A program made the position numbers and the translations under genes. The notes under the pieces are model-generated. The model was given only the letters and a program-made list of their open reading frames with translations. It did no database searches and was not told the origin of the DNA. Positions 6,562 to 14,536 of a stretch of 17,684 nucleotides of DNA are shown in pieces (the stretch's first letter is position 1; every line of letters starts with the position of its first letter). Source of the DNA: an uncultured Pirellulaceae bacterium (GTDB taxonomy: Bacteria > Planctomycetota > Planctomycetia > Pirellulales > Pirellulaceae); contig CAKQWG010000061.1 in assembly GCA_934278005.1 (NCBI GenBank), positions 1-17,684 of the forward strand, given 5' to 3'.

Positions 6562-7311
6562 ATGCGCGACACGATAGACCTCAACTGCGATGTAGGAGAG
6601 ACCGACTTGCAGCGCGATGCGGCCTTGCTGCCGCTGGTCTCATCGTGCAACGTGTGCTGTGGTTCGCACGCTGGCGACATGCGGCTGATAACCGACACGG
6701 TCCGCGAAGCGCTGCGATTAGGTGTAGCCGTCGGCGCCCACCCCGGCTATCCAGACCGCGAAAACTTCGGGAGAGTCTCGCTGGCGTTCAGCCCCGAGAA
6801 GCTAGCTTGCGAAGTTATCGTCCAGTGCGATTTGCTGCGCGGGATCATCAGGTCCTTGGGTGGCACTTTGCATCATATCAAACCCCATGGTGCACTCTAT
6901 CACGATCTGGCGCACCGGCCCGAACTGGCTGAGCAGGTGCTCACCGCCGTCACGCGAGCTTTCCCCGGAGTGGCAATCTATGGGATGGCATCCAGTAGCC
7001 AAGTGCAGGTCTGTCAGAATCTCGGCGTGCGATTCATTGCAGAGGCATTTGCCGATCGTCGCTATAACGCCGTTAACAAGCTGGTACCGCGCACCCAGGA
7101 CAATGCTCTAATCTCCCAGGGCCGAGATTTTGTGGACCATTTCAATCGCCTGTTACGCGGGCAGATCCTAGATGCACAGAATCAAGTGCAGACTGTCTCC
7201 ATCGACACAATCTGTCTGCATGGCGATTCGCCCAATGCTAAATCGCTAGCTCAAGCCGCGCACGTTTTACTGGAAGCAGCCCATGTCCGCTTGGCTCCCC
7301 CTGCCAACTGA
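6562..7311 (+). CDS. pxpA: 5-oxoprolinase subunit A (LamB/YcsF family)
   Basis: A 249-residue cytoplasmic protein, normal length for the family. With PxpB and PxpC it forms the prokaryotic ATP-dependent 5-oxoprolinase, which opens 5-oxo-L-proline (pyroglutamate) to L-glutamate and disposes of this damage product. Family motifs in order: DLNCDVGE (6-13), CCGSHAGD (32-39), GAHPGYPD (58-65), KPHGALYHD (107-115), EAFADRRY (161-168) and CLHGDSP (218-224). The second motif is usually written ACGFHAGDP from memory, so A32C, F35S and the loss of the following Pro are departures. The ATG at 6562 is chosen because the DLNCD motif begins five residues later. It is the first gene of the pxpABC operon, overlapping pxpB by 29 bp. 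The promoter must lie in or before the 17-bp repeats. Confidence 0.92.
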   Translation: MRDTIDLNCDVGETDLQRDAALLPLVSSCNVCCGSHAGDMRLITDTVREALRLGVAVGAHPGYPDRENFGRVSLAFSPEKLACEVIVQCDLLRGIIRSLGGTLHHIKPHGALYHDLAHRPELAEQVLTAVTRAFPGVAIYGMASSSQVQVCQNLGVRFIAEAFADRRYNAVNKLVPRTQDNALISQGRDFVDHFNRLLRGQILDAQNQVQTVSIDTICLHGDSPNAKSLAQAAHVLLEAAHVRLAPPAN

Positions 7312-8110
7312 GCGACTCGTCTGCCGGAACTTTCACGACGAGTTCTTGCTGTTGCGTCGACAGCACGCGACGAGCAGCGACATACAGATTACGCAGCGAG
7401 TGGCGAGTCTGCCGGCGCTTGGCCAGCGCATCTATGATCTGCAACTTGCTTTTGTGGATGAAGTCATCGCTACTGAAGTTGAGATTTGTTTGCGACTCAA
7501 TCCGCGGTTTACCTACGTAGGCTATGCGGTAGCGCTAGGCATGGTGTGCGACGCGTTGAAGCGACCGCTGGCCAGCGATGCGCATCGCGACTGGAGGTTG
7601 CCGGTGTACTTTATGAGCGATGATCACAACAGCTCGTCAAGCGATCGTGCCATCGCGGACGCAGCAACCAGCCAGACGCCCTACAGGTCTGCCGTCCAGA
7701 GCGATTGGGGGTTGGTCGAGCGAGCCAGCGGGCTAGCGCGCGCGGAGGTGATCGAACGCCTGTTGCAGGTCGAATTGCGGTTGGCGATGTTTGGGTTTTT
7801 ACCAGGCTTTGCCTATCTAAGCGGCCTGCCTGAGGCCTTGCACATTCCACGCAAACACACTCCAGCCATCGTCGCGCCGGCCAACTCACTGGCGTTGGGT
7901 GGCAAGTATCTGGGGATCTACTCTCTACCCAGTCCGGCGGGCTGGAACGTGATCGGCAGCTTAGGTGTGCGTCTGCTGCAGTCGGATAAGCTGCCACCAA
8001 TTGCCATGCGTCCGAACGACCGAGTTCGGCTCGTACGCATCGATGCGCAGCAGCTACAGACGATGCGGAGCAGTGATCTCGACCTCACCGCTTACAACTC
8101 AGATGCATAA
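7283..8110 (+). CDS. pxpB: 5-oxoprolinase subunit B (KipI/allophanate hydrolase subunit 1 family), divergent
   Basis: A 275-residue protein, longer than the usual ~220-240. The C-terminal half is clearly family-like: FGFLPGFAYLSGLPEALHIPR (170-190), PANSLALGGKYLGIYSLPSPAGWNVIGS (about 199-226) and RPNDRVRLVRI near the end. The N-terminal half is weakly conserved (LPLPTERLVCRNF resembles the family's start). Two oddities stand out. About 20 extra residues, rich in Ser, Ala and Asp, sit near 115-138 where the family has a short Gly-rich loop. The His expected in the EVIxxH motif before GFLPGF is Leu160 (EVIERL). The ATG at 7283 has GGAAG a few bases upstream and gives a 29 bp overlap with pxpA, so translation is probably coupled. 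Position between pxpA and pxpC supports the assignment; activity is less certain. Confidence 0.85.
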   Translation: MSAWLPLPTERLVCRNFHDEFLLLRRQHATSSDIQITQRVASLPALGQRIYDLQLAFVDEVIATEVEICLRLNPRFTYVGYAVALGMVCDALKRPLASDAHRDWRLPVYFMSDDHNSSSSDRAIADAATSQTPYRSAVQSDWGLVERASGLARAEVIERLLQVELRLAMFGFLPGFAYLSGLPEALHIPRKHTPAIVAPANSLALGGKYLGIYSLPSPAGWNVIGSLGVRLLQSDKLPPIAMRPNDRVRLVRIDAQQLQTMRSSDLDLTAYNSDA

Positions 8111-8120
8111 GGCTTTTTAG

Positions 8121-8990
8121 ATGGCGCATATTGCAGTTATTCACGCCGGGCTGATGACCACACTCCAGGATGCGGGGCGCGCCGGCTTAGCCTTCTACGC
8201 TATTCCCGCTGCCGGACCGCTGGATCCAGCGGCGGCTAAGGCGGCCAATTTCTTGGTGGGCAATGCACCCCAGAGCACGGTCCTGGAATGCAACTTTGTG
8301 CCACCTGCGCTGCGCTTTGAGCGAGCTGCGGAGATTGCCTTAACGGGTGCCGACATGCGCTGGCAGATCGATGGCGCGCCCACTAGATGCAATCGGACAG
8401 TGACAGTTCCGGCAGGTGCTCTTCTATCTGGCCAGCCAGCCACGCAGGGGAGCCGCGCCTATATCGCGGTGGCCGGATGCATCCACACCGAGCGGAGTTT
8501 TGGGGCTACGGCCTGCTACGCTTTGGCGAGCTGGGGAGGCAACGCTGGCCGACCGCTGCGACCTGGGGATCGGATCTGTTGGCAGGCGGCCTCCGTCAGT
8601 TGGCGAATCGAGTTGAGTGTGCCCGCGGCGGCGCCAAGCTGCGCGGTGATCGAGGCGCTCAGCGGTCCGGAGTTCGAACGCCTGACGCCCGATTCAAAAC
8701 GCCGCATGGCGGCCGGTGCCTTTTGCGTGACGCCAGAGAGCAACCGCATGGGGGCGCGTCTGGAGGGGCCGCTGCTGTCGGTACGCGAAGGTTTGTTGGA
8801 TAGCGTGCCCGTTCTACCCGGCATAATTCAGTTGCTTCCGTCGGGCCAGTGCATTGTGGTCCTGCAAGATGGCCAGACCACCGGCGGCTATCCGCGCATC
8901 GCCTACCTTCCGAGTTCGTCCCTGGGGCGCTTCAATCAGCTACGCGTGCACGAGCCGTTTGCTTTGCGAGTGCGAGACAGCAGCGGCTAA
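8121..8990 (+). CDS. pxpC: 5-oxoprolinase subunit C (biotin-dependent carboxyltransferase/KipA family)
   Basis: A 289-residue protein, slightly shorter than the usual ~310-330. Family features: HAGLMTTLQDAGRAGLA (about 9-25), IPAAGPLDPAAAKAAN, LTGADMRWQIDG, GSRAYIAVAGCI, GRPLRPGDR, the SNRMGARLEGP segment and the near-terminal QDGQTTGGYPRIAYL. The stretch usually read as GSRST is GATAC here, and the GG after AVA is GC. These are further signs that this operon is diverged. It starts 10 bp after pxpB with AAGG overlapping the pxpB stop, 8 bases before the ATG. It should act in the cytoplasm with PxpA and PxpB to hydrolyse 5-oxoproline. Other kipI/kipA-type pairs act as urea amidolyase-related proteins or kinase inhibitors, but the adjacent pxpA makes 5-oxoprolinase the best call. 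Confidence 0.9.
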   Translation: MAHIAVIHAGLMTTLQDAGRAGLAFYAIPAAGPLDPAAAKAANFLVGNAPQSTVLECNFVPPALRFERAAEIALTGADMRWQIDGAPTRCNRTVTVPAGALLSGQPATQGSRAYIAVAGCIHTERSFGATACYALASWGGNAGRPLRPGDRICWQAASVSWRIELSVPAAAPSCAVIEALSGPEFERLTPDSKRRMAAGAFCVTPESNRMGARLEGPLLSVREGLLDSVPVLPGIIQLLPSGQCIVVLQDGQTTGGYPRIAYLPSSSLGRFNQLRVHEPFALRVRDSSG

Positions 8991-9058
8991 TCCATAGAGG
9001 CAGACTAGGCGGTGCATTGCGATTGCTGTGCTTTAGCAATGTCCACCTCCCGCCGGTT

Positions 9059-9131
9059 TGGTTTTAGCCCGTCTCGATGGATGGATTTTCTAACCAACCA
9101 TTTTTAAACCACAAATCACGCGAGCCATTTG
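9059..9131. repeat. 73-bp direct repeat, copy 1
   Basis: Matches 9346-9418 at 68 of 73 positions by eye. It begins TGGTTTTAGCCCGTCTCGAT and ends CACGCGAGCCATTTG. The inner GATTTTCTAACC part reappears inverted at 9221-9247. Confidence 0.85.
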
Positions 9132-9220
9132 CACAGGCGCGACGCGATGGCTGTACGAGGGAGCGGATACTGTCGATTATTGCACACCCGGTTTAGCCAA
9201 ATCCGGGGCGGTGGGATAAT

Positions 9221-9247
9221 GGTTAAAAGATGTCGGGTTAGAAAATC
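9221..9247. repeat. Inverted partial copy of the 73-bp repeat core
   Basis: The 27 bp match the reverse complement of 9084-9110 at about 22 positions, including the perfect 12-mer GGTTAGAAAATC. It lies between the two direct copies, giving a direct-inverted-direct order. Confidence 0.55.
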
Positions 9248-9345
9248 TGCGCATGCCATGCACAGAGCGCGACCGGTTTGGACGCTAGGGGAGCCGCGAG
9301 GCGCGCGCGCGGTCTATGGCGATTGGATGCGAACTGCCGCGGCTG

Positions 9346-9418
9346 TGGTTTTAGCCCGTCTCGATGGCTGGATTTTCTATCCATCCATTTTTTAACCAGA
9401 AATCACGCGAGCCATTTG
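9346..9418. repeat. 73-bp direct repeat, copy 2
   Basis: Second copy, 287 bp downstream of the first, with five mismatches. It ends 51 bp before the 23-nt hairpin core at 9470. Confidence 0.85.
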
Positions 9419-9466
9419 AGATTGAAGACAAGTTCGCGGCGGTCGCGAAAAAATGTGGTTGAGAGG

Positions 9467-9493
9467 CAGCCGTGGCTAACGCCAAAACGGCTG
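9467..9493. repeat. Hairpin core element, second copy
   Basis: Positions 9470-9492 are identical to 3889-3911 (23 of 23, same orientation). Here the outer stem is longer: CAGCCG (9467-9472) pairs with CGGCTG (9488-9493), enclosing TGGC-TAAC-GCCA with an AAA bulge. Unlike copy 1, no 17-bp inverted ends flank it. As in copy 1, it lies shortly upstream of a gene for an exported protein and creates a false GTG start. Confidence 0.8.
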
Positions 9494-9500
9494 ACTGTTT

Positions 9501-9509
9501 TGCTACAAT
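9501..9509 (+). promoter_or_regulatory. Possible extended -10 promoter (TGCTACAAT)
   Basis: TGC-TACAAT fits an extended -10 (TGn-TATAAT with one change), 8 bp after the hairpin core and about 44 bp before the sialidase-like ATG. No good -35 is seen at 16-18 bp spacing, so this is tentative. Confidence 0.3.
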
Positions 9510-9552
9510 GGGTAACTTCTGCAAGCTACCCCCGCCTAGAACTGGAGCCTCC

Positions 9553-10650
9553 ATGAAGATTTTCACTGCGCGATTGAAGACGATTTGCGAGTACGCAATC
9601 GGCCTGAGTACCCTGTTGTTTTTGCCTGCCGTGCAGCATCTAAACGCTCAAGACAGCACGAGGAAGGAGCAGCCGGGGGGGGCGAGTGCGGTAGCACAGG
9701 CGGCGGATAGCACATCGCGAGGGGGACGTTTGATCGACGTCCAGCGGATTTGGAATGAGTCCAAACACAATGCGTTCACGGATCTGATTCGCTTTCAAGA
9801 TCAGTGGTTCTGTGTCTTTCGCGAGGCGACGGGGCATGTCTCGGGCGACGGCGCGCTGCGAGTTATCCGTTCCAGCGATGCGAAAAATTGGACCTCGGCG
9901 GCGCTGATCACCAGCGACGTGGCCGACCTGCGCGATGCCAAAATAACGGTCACCCCCGACCAGCAATTGATGCTCTCGGGAGCGGCAGCTATGCACGATA
10001 CGAGCGAATACAAACATCAATCGATGAGCTGGTTTTCCGACGATGGGCAGACGTGGAGTGCGCCGGTGGAGGTTGGGCAGCGCGACAACTGGTTGTGGCG
10101 GGTGACATGGCATAAAGGCCAGGCATACGGGGTGGGTTACGCGACAAACGACGCTCAGGGCCGACTAGCGAGACTCTATCGCAGCCCGGACGGCAAGCTT
10201 TTTGAGGTACTGGTGGAGCGTTTGTTCGATAAAGGGTATCCCAATGAAACGTCATTGGTATTCACGCCGGATGAGACGTGTTATTGTCTGCTGCGCCGCG
10301 ACGCGGATAGTCGAACTGGGATGTTCGGCACCGCGCAGGCTCCCTACACCGACTGGACATGGAAGGACTTGGGGGTTCACGTAGGCGGTCCGCAGATGAT
10401 CCAACTGCCCGACGGGCGTCTCATCGCCGCGGTGCGCTTGGTCGATGGTGCCGCGCGAACCTCATTGTGCTGGATCGATCCCGAGCAGGCTAAGCTTACT
10501 GAGTTTCTCAAGCTCCCCTCGGGCGGCGACACGAGCTACGCCGGCATGGTTTGGCACGCCGATCGGCTGTGGGTCAGCTACTACTCAGCCCACGAAGCCA
10601 ACGCTGACTTCACCACCGCCATCTACTTAGCCCAGGTCGAGCTCGACTGA
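9553..10650 (+). CDS. Exported sialidase-like (BNR repeat) beta-propeller protein
   Basis: I start at the ATG at 9553, which opens a signal peptide (hydrophobic core about residues 14-27, likely cleavage after LNAQ) and has GGAG upstream; this gives 365 residues. The in-frame GTG at 9472 would add 27 residues from the hairpin repeat. The body has repeated beta blades with Asp-box-type turns (SSDAKNWTS, SDDGQTWS at 162-169, SPDGKLFE) and FREA (89-92), NETSLVF (E232) and GGPQMIQLPDGRLIAAVR, a pattern of six-bladed sialidase/glycosidase-like propellers. The classical sialidase arginine triad cannot be confirmed, so exo-alpha-sialidase activity is not claimed. It is likely a periplasmic or surface glycan-active protein. 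It stands alone between the repeat-rich gap and the kinase gene 67 bp downstream. Confidence 0.78.
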   Translation: MKIFTARLKTICEYAIGLSTLLFLPAVQHLNAQDSTRKEQPGGASAVAQAADSTSRGGRLIDVQRIWNESKHNAFTDLIRFQDQWFCVFREATGHVSGDGALRVIRSSDAKNWTSAALITSDVADLRDAKITVTPDQQLMLSGAAAMHDTSEYKHQSMSWFSDDGQTWSAPVEVGQRDNWLWRVTWHKGQAYGVGYATNDAQGRLARLYRSPDGKLFEVLVERLFDKGYPNETSLVFTPDETCYCLLRRDADSRTGMFGTAQAPYTDWTWKDLGVHVGGPQMIQLPDGRLIAAVRLVDGAARTSLCWIDPEQAKLTEFLKLPSGGDTSYAGMVWHADRLWVSYYSAHEANADFTTAIYLAQVELD

Positions 10651-10717
10651 CCGGCTTCGGCGGCGGCCCGGCGCGAGCTTACAGTACCATACCAGCCCGA
10701 CGCGTGAGCGAGTGACT

Positions 10718-12889
10718 ATGATCCTTGGCAGTCGCACCCACTGGCTACCCATCGCTATCACAGCCGCCTTTGGCTTGGTGGCTTATTTCGGTATTGTCAC
10801 TTTCGTCAGCACTCGCCAAATCCGAGAGGGCGAGAGACAGATAGAGCTGGCCTATGCCATACGTGAAGCGGCACATCAACTGTTATCGGCGATGAAGGAT
10901 AGCGAGACTGGTCAGCGCGGCTTTGTATTGACAGGCGACGAGGACCACCTAGCTATTCATGACCGGGGAGTCGCTGACGCCAAGCACTTGTTCGAGCAGC
11001 TTGATCAGCTAGCAGGACACAGCCCTGAAGTGCTGGACAGTCTGCACAAATTGCGTGCGGCCTTCGACCAACAGCAGACGCATTTCTCCCACATCATTGC
11101 GCTCCGTCGTCGCCAGCCGGACCGTCGCATAGGCGATAACGTGCTAGAGGTGATCCAGTTGGGCGTCGGTAAAACCATCATGGACTCGGCCCGCGCCGCA
11201 GAAGAGGCGCTGGTTGAGACGCAAAGTCAGAAGCTCAATCGGATCGAGGCCAATACACGCTACCTGACCAGTCTGACACAGTCGACTACCACCGCCGGAC
11301 ATTTGATCGCGCTAGGTTCCATCTTGTGCATCGGACTAGCTGCTTATGCCGATCGTCGCAAACGCAGCGACGCCGAGACTGCGCTACTGAAGGAGCAGGA
11401 CGAGCTAGCGGCTATCTTGGAACAGATCAGTGAAGCGGTCGTCATCACCGATCTAGCCGGGTCTATCCAGTCGGTCAACTCGGGGGCGGAAAGACTGCTT
11501 AATAGTTCCGGTGCTGATATCGCTGGTAAAGCGTTCCGCGACTTCTTGCAGGTTGACCCACAGCAGTGGTCACGGGAGCTGCAGGAGCTGGATGACACCG
11601 GCTTTTGCATCGCTGAACGCGTATGGACCCCTGCTCCAGGGCAGCTTTTGTTTCTCGAAGTCAGACGCTCGTTCATTCACGATCAAACAGGTCGCCGGAC
11701 GGGCAAGCTCACACTGCTGATCAACATCACCGATCGCAAATTAGAGGAGGCCAAGGAGCGGCGATCGCAGCGGTTGGAGAGTATCGGTACCCTGGCCGGA
11801 GGCGTCGCGCATGACTTAAACAATGTTCTGACGCCGATTTTGATGGGTGCGAAACTAGTCAAGCGAGGAAATAAGAATGCTTCGCGTTTGCTGGATACCA
11901 TCATCATTAGCGCCGAACGCGGCAGTAAGATGCTGAACAAACTGTTGGCCTTCGCCGGTGGCGATAATCCTGGCCTGCAGGCGGTGGACATCCGCGAAAT
12001 AGTGCTGGAGACTGAGGAGATCTTGAGCCACACGTTGCCCAAGACCATCGATTTGCAAATCATCGTGCCCGCTGACCTACCACTAATCTTAGCGGACACT
12101 ACTGAATTGTCACAGGTTGTGCTCAACTTAGCTATCAACGCCCGCGATGCAATGCCCTCGGCCGGAGTGCTGCGAATTGAAGTCAAGCTATTTCGTATGG
12201 ACATGGCACGCGCCGAGAGGAGCGACCGTTTGCTTCCCGGCGAGCACATTTTGTTGAGCGTTTCCGATACTGGGATTGGGATTCCCAGCGAGCATCTCGA
12301 CCGCATTTTCGATCCGTTTTTTACTACCAAGCCGCAGGGGCACGGGACCGGCTTAGGGTTGGCTACGACGCTGGGCATCGTTCGCTCTTACGGCGGCGAT
12401 ATCAATGTCTACAGTGAAGTAGGCGGTGGCACGAAGTTCTCGGTCTACTTCCCTGTTCTGGCCTCGCAAGATCACGTTGCGGCGAGCAGCGAGGATGCCG
12501 TTAGTTCCCTAGCGGGCCAGGGGGAGACAGTGCTGATCGTAGACGACGAAGTCGCTATTGTAGAAACTGCCCGCGAAACCCTCGAATGCAATGGCTATCG
12601 CGTACTGACTGCGGCCAACGGAGAGGATGCAATCGCATCTTTTAAGCAGCGGCTACATCGCATCGATTTGGTACTGCTGGATATGATGATGCCCGGCCTG
12701 GACGGCAACGCAACGAAGTGCGCCCTACGAGCATTTGCGCCAGGGTGTAGAATACTCGCCACGAGCGGCCTTCGCCGACCGGGCGGCGACGGGGAAAAGC
12801 TAGTTGACATTAATGGTTTTTTGGCGAAACCCTATTCGGACGAGCAACTCTTGCGGGCCATTCGTAGCGTTATCGAAAGCGGCGATTGA
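10718..12889 (+). CDS. Hybrid sensor histidine kinase (CHASE3-PAS-HisKA-HATPase-REC)
   Basis: From the ATG at 10718 (a GTG at 10712 is the in-frame alternative, two residues longer) the protein has 723 residues. Transmembrane segments are near 9-28 and 195-213, and the extracytoplasmic part between them has the CHASE3 signature (KDSETGQRGFVLTGDEDHL). A PAS domain follows at about 229-343. The HisKA motif GGVAHDLNNVLTP carries the phosphoacceptor H365. The HATPase has the N box NARDAMP (N474), G1 DTGIGIP (D517) and G2 GTGLGLA (543-549). A C-terminal receiver has D609/D610, phosphoacceptor D655 (LLDMMMPG) and K704. All key residues are present, so it should be active. It is followed 16 bp later by an NtrC-type regulator, which is its obvious partner. 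The receiver here could feed a phosphorelay or act as a phosphate sink. The signal sensed is unknown. Confidence 0.9.
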   Translation: MILGSRTHWLPIAITAAFGLVAYFGIVTFVSTRQIREGERQIELAYAIREAAHQLLSAMKDSETGQRGFVLTGDEDHLAIHDRGVADAKHLFEQLDQLAGHSPEVLDSLHKLRAAFDQQQTHFSHIIALRRRQPDRRIGDNVLEVIQLGVGKTIMDSARAAEEALVETQSQKLNRIEANTRYLTSLTQSTTTAGHLIALGSILCIGLAAYADRRKRSDAETALLKEQDELAAILEQISEAVVITDLAGSIQSVNSGAERLLNSSGADIAGKAFRDFLQVDPQQWSRELQELDDTGFCIAERVWTPAPGQLLFLEVRRSFIHDQTGRRTGKLTLLINITDRKLEEAKERRSQRLESIGTLAGGVAHDLNNVLTPILMGAKLVKRGNKNASRLLDTIIISAERGSKMLNKLLAFAGGDNPGLQAVDIREIVLETEEILSHTLPKTIDLQIIVPADLPLILADTTELSQVVLNLAINARDAMPSAGVLRIEVKLFRMDMARAERSDRLLPGEHILLSVSDTGIGIPSEHLDRIFDPFFTTKPQGHGTGLGLATTLGIVRSYGGDINVYSEVGGGTKFSVYFPVLASQDHVAASSEDAVSSLAGQGETVLIVDDEVAIVETARETLECNGYRVLTAANGEDAIASFKQRLHRIDLVLLDMMMPGLDGNATKCALRAFAPGCRILATSGLRRPGGDGEKLVDINGFLAKPYSDEQLLRAIRSVIESGD

Positions 12890-12905
12890 CTTCTGAAAGA
12901 ATACC

Positions 12906-14384
12906 ATGCGATTGCTTGTGATAGACGACGAACCGCTCATCCTGGAAACAGTCGAGGCGGCTTTCCCTAACGAGAGAGTGACGACCTGCAACTCATCCGC
13001 GGCCGGAATCAAACACTTTCTCAACGAGCGGCCCGATGTCGTGCTGTGTGACATCCGCCTGCCAGACATGTCCGGCATGGAAGCCTTCGAGAAAATGCAC
13101 CAAATAGACAGCACCATTCCCATTTTATTGATGACTGGCCAAGGCACGGCAGGCACGGCCATCGAGGCTATGCAGCGTGGCGCTTTTGAATACGTATTGA
13201 AGCCGCTCGATCCCGACATCTTGATTCCGCTCATCGAAAACGCTGCTGAAACAAGCCGCATGACTCGAGTCTCCGCCATCGTTCCTGTGGACTCTGCTGA
13301 CCACGTTGCTCTGGACGATTTAACCAATGATCTATTAATCGGCCAGTGTCCGGCTATGCAGGAGGTCTACCGCTCTATCGGGCGCGCGGCCAAGCAACAT
13401 GTCACGGTATTAATCCTGGGCGAAAGCGGCACGGGCAAGGAAGTCGTCGCACGTGCACTGTTCCAGTACGGGGCGCGTCCCAAGGGAAGGTTTCTGGCGA
13501 TCAACTGCGCTGCCATTCCCGAACAATTGCTCGAGAGCGAATTGTTCGGTCACGAAAAGGGAGCTTATACGGGAGCTGAGACCAAACGCATCGGCAAGTT
13601 TGAACTGTGCAGCGAGGGGACTCTGTTCCTGGATGAAATTGGTGACATGACCCCTCTGATGCAAACTAAAATTCTGCGTGTCTTGCAGGAACAGAGCTTC
13701 GAACGCATCGGAGGCAACCAGACGATCTCGACCAACGCGCGTCTAATTGCTGCCACCAACCGCGACCTGGATCAAGCCATCGAAGACAAGGAGTTTCGCA
13801 GCGACTTGTTCTATCGGCTGAATATCTATGCTATTCGCTTGCCGCCACTGCGCGAACGCGGCGATGACGTGCGTTTGCTGGCCAGCTATTTCCTGTGCAA
13901 ATTCGGCCAGGAGCTCGGCAAGCAGGTCACCGGCTACGCACCCCAAGCCATGGACCTGTTGCTAGCTTACTCGTGGCCAGGCAACGTCCGCGAGTTGCAA
14001 AGCGTCGTCAAGCACGCACTGCTGGAGGCCACTGGGCCGGTCATCACGCCCGCCTTTCTTCCGGAAAACCTCCGCCGTAACAAAAGCAGCGATGACGCAT
14101 CTTCCGGCCTGTCGCTCAGCGCTTCGGCTGCCTCCAAGGTCCCCGCACCGCTGATGGACTTTACGCAAATGACCCGCGACTTGCTGAATAGCGGTAGTGA
14201 CGAAATTCATCGAGAACTTATCAGTGTCGCCGAACGGAAGATCTTCTCAGAGGTGCTTAAGCATACCGATGGCAATTTAACTCAAGCCGCCAAACGGCTG
14301 GGCATCACGCGCACCACGCTGCGAACTCGGCTTGATCATCTCGGCATCTCGCTTGAGTTCACCGTCAACGCAGATAAAAGTTAG
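12906..14384 (+). CDS. NtrC-family sigma54-dependent response regulator
   Basis: A 492-residue, full-length enhancer-binding protein. The receiver at 1-115 has D7/D8, phosphoacceptor D49 (LCDIRLPD), T in LLMTGQG and K99. The AAA+ domain (about 142-375) has Walker A GESGTGKE (172-179), the sigma54-contact loop GAYTGA (219-224; a Tyr variant of GAFTGA), Walker B GTLFLDEIGD (D243, E244), the ATNRDL segment and the SWPGNVRELQ motif. A Fis-type helix-turn-helix lies at about 456-481 (GNLTQAAKRLGITRTTL). It should be phosphorylated by the kinase just upstream, oligomerise, and open sigma54-RNA polymerase promoters using ATP. Two sigma54-like promoters lie 150-190 bp beyond its stop, in front of moxR, so that operon is the leading target candidate. 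A GAAAGA ribosome binding site precedes the ATG. Confidence 0.94.
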   Translation: MRLLVIDDEPLILETVEAAFPNERVTTCNSSAAGIKHFLNERPDVVLCDIRLPDMSGMEAFEKMHQIDSTIPILLMTGQGTAGTAIEAMQRGAFEYVLKPLDPDILIPLIENAAETSRMTRVSAIVPVDSADHVALDDLTNDLLIGQCPAMQEVYRSIGRAAKQHVTVLILGESGTGKEVVARALFQYGARPKGRFLAINCAAIPEQLLESELFGHEKGAYTGAETKRIGKFELCSEGTLFLDEIGDMTPLMQTKILRVLQEQSFERIGGNQTISTNARLIAATNRDLDQAIEDKEFRSDLFYRLNIYAIRLPPLRERGDDVRLLASYFLCKFGQELGKQVTGYAPQAMDLLLAYSWPGNVRELQSVVKHALLEATGPVITPAFLPENLRRNKSSDDASSGLSLSASAASKVPAPLMDFTQMTRDLLNSGSDEIHRELISVAERKIFSEVLKHTDGNLTQAAKRLGITRTTLRTRLDHLGISLEFTVNADKS

Positions 14385-14483
14385 CAGGCCACCGATAGTA
14401 AGTGAGGAATTTTGCCTCGAGCGGGAATTTTGGCCTACAGTCAAGTGCCTCTCATGGCAATCGACCTTGTCAATTGTGCTGGT

Positions 14484-14499
14484 CTAAGATTAATTTTAG
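14484..14499. promoter_or_regulatory. Imperfect palindrome, possible activator binding site
   Basis: CTAAGATTAATTTTAG is symmetric about ATTAAT with CTAA/TTAG arms. It lies 38 bp upstream of the first and 73 bp upstream of the second sigma54-like -24 element, within the range where enhancer sites may occur. Only the symmetry is seen; binding is inferred. Confidence 0.25.
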
Positions 14500-14536
14500 C
14501 TGCTGAGATCGCAAATTTTGCAGCCGGTGGCCGCGC

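Larger units (their letters stand above)
8991..9552. other. Repeat-rich 560 bp intergenic region
   Basis: No convincing gene is present; short open frames here are Arg-rich and lie across repeats. In order, the region holds a hairpin ATTGCT (9022-9027)/AGCAAT (9035-9040) about 30 bp after pxpC with no following T-run, a 73-bp direct repeat (9059-9131 and 9346-9418), an inverted partial copy of its middle (9221-9247), the 23-nt hairpin core at 9470-9492, and a possible extended -10 at 9501-9509. Confidence 0.7.

Noticed and set aside
9022..9040. Hairpin after pxpC as an intrinsic terminator
   Set aside because: The 6-bp stem is followed by GTCCACC rather than a T-run, so it does not meet the usual criteria. 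It is kept only as a hairpin within the gap description.
9129..9395. 88-codon open frame in the repeat-rich gap
   Set aside because: It spans the inverted and second direct repeat copies, has Arg-rich composition and has no ribosome binding site or recognisable domain.
9472..9552. Upstream GTG start for the sialidase-like protein
   Set aside because: The added residues begin MANAKTA, the same repeat-derived peptide as at 3891. The signal peptide begins at 9553.
9553..10650. Firm call of an exo-alpha-sialidase
   Set aside because: Asp-box-like turns and FREA/NETS segments fit a propeller, but the catalytic arginine triad and Tyr/Glu pair could not be confirmed from sequence alone.
11683..12378. 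231-codon minus-strand open frame inside the kinase gene
   Set aside because: It is antisense to the HisKA/HATPase region, has Ser/Arg-biased composition and shows no start context or domain.
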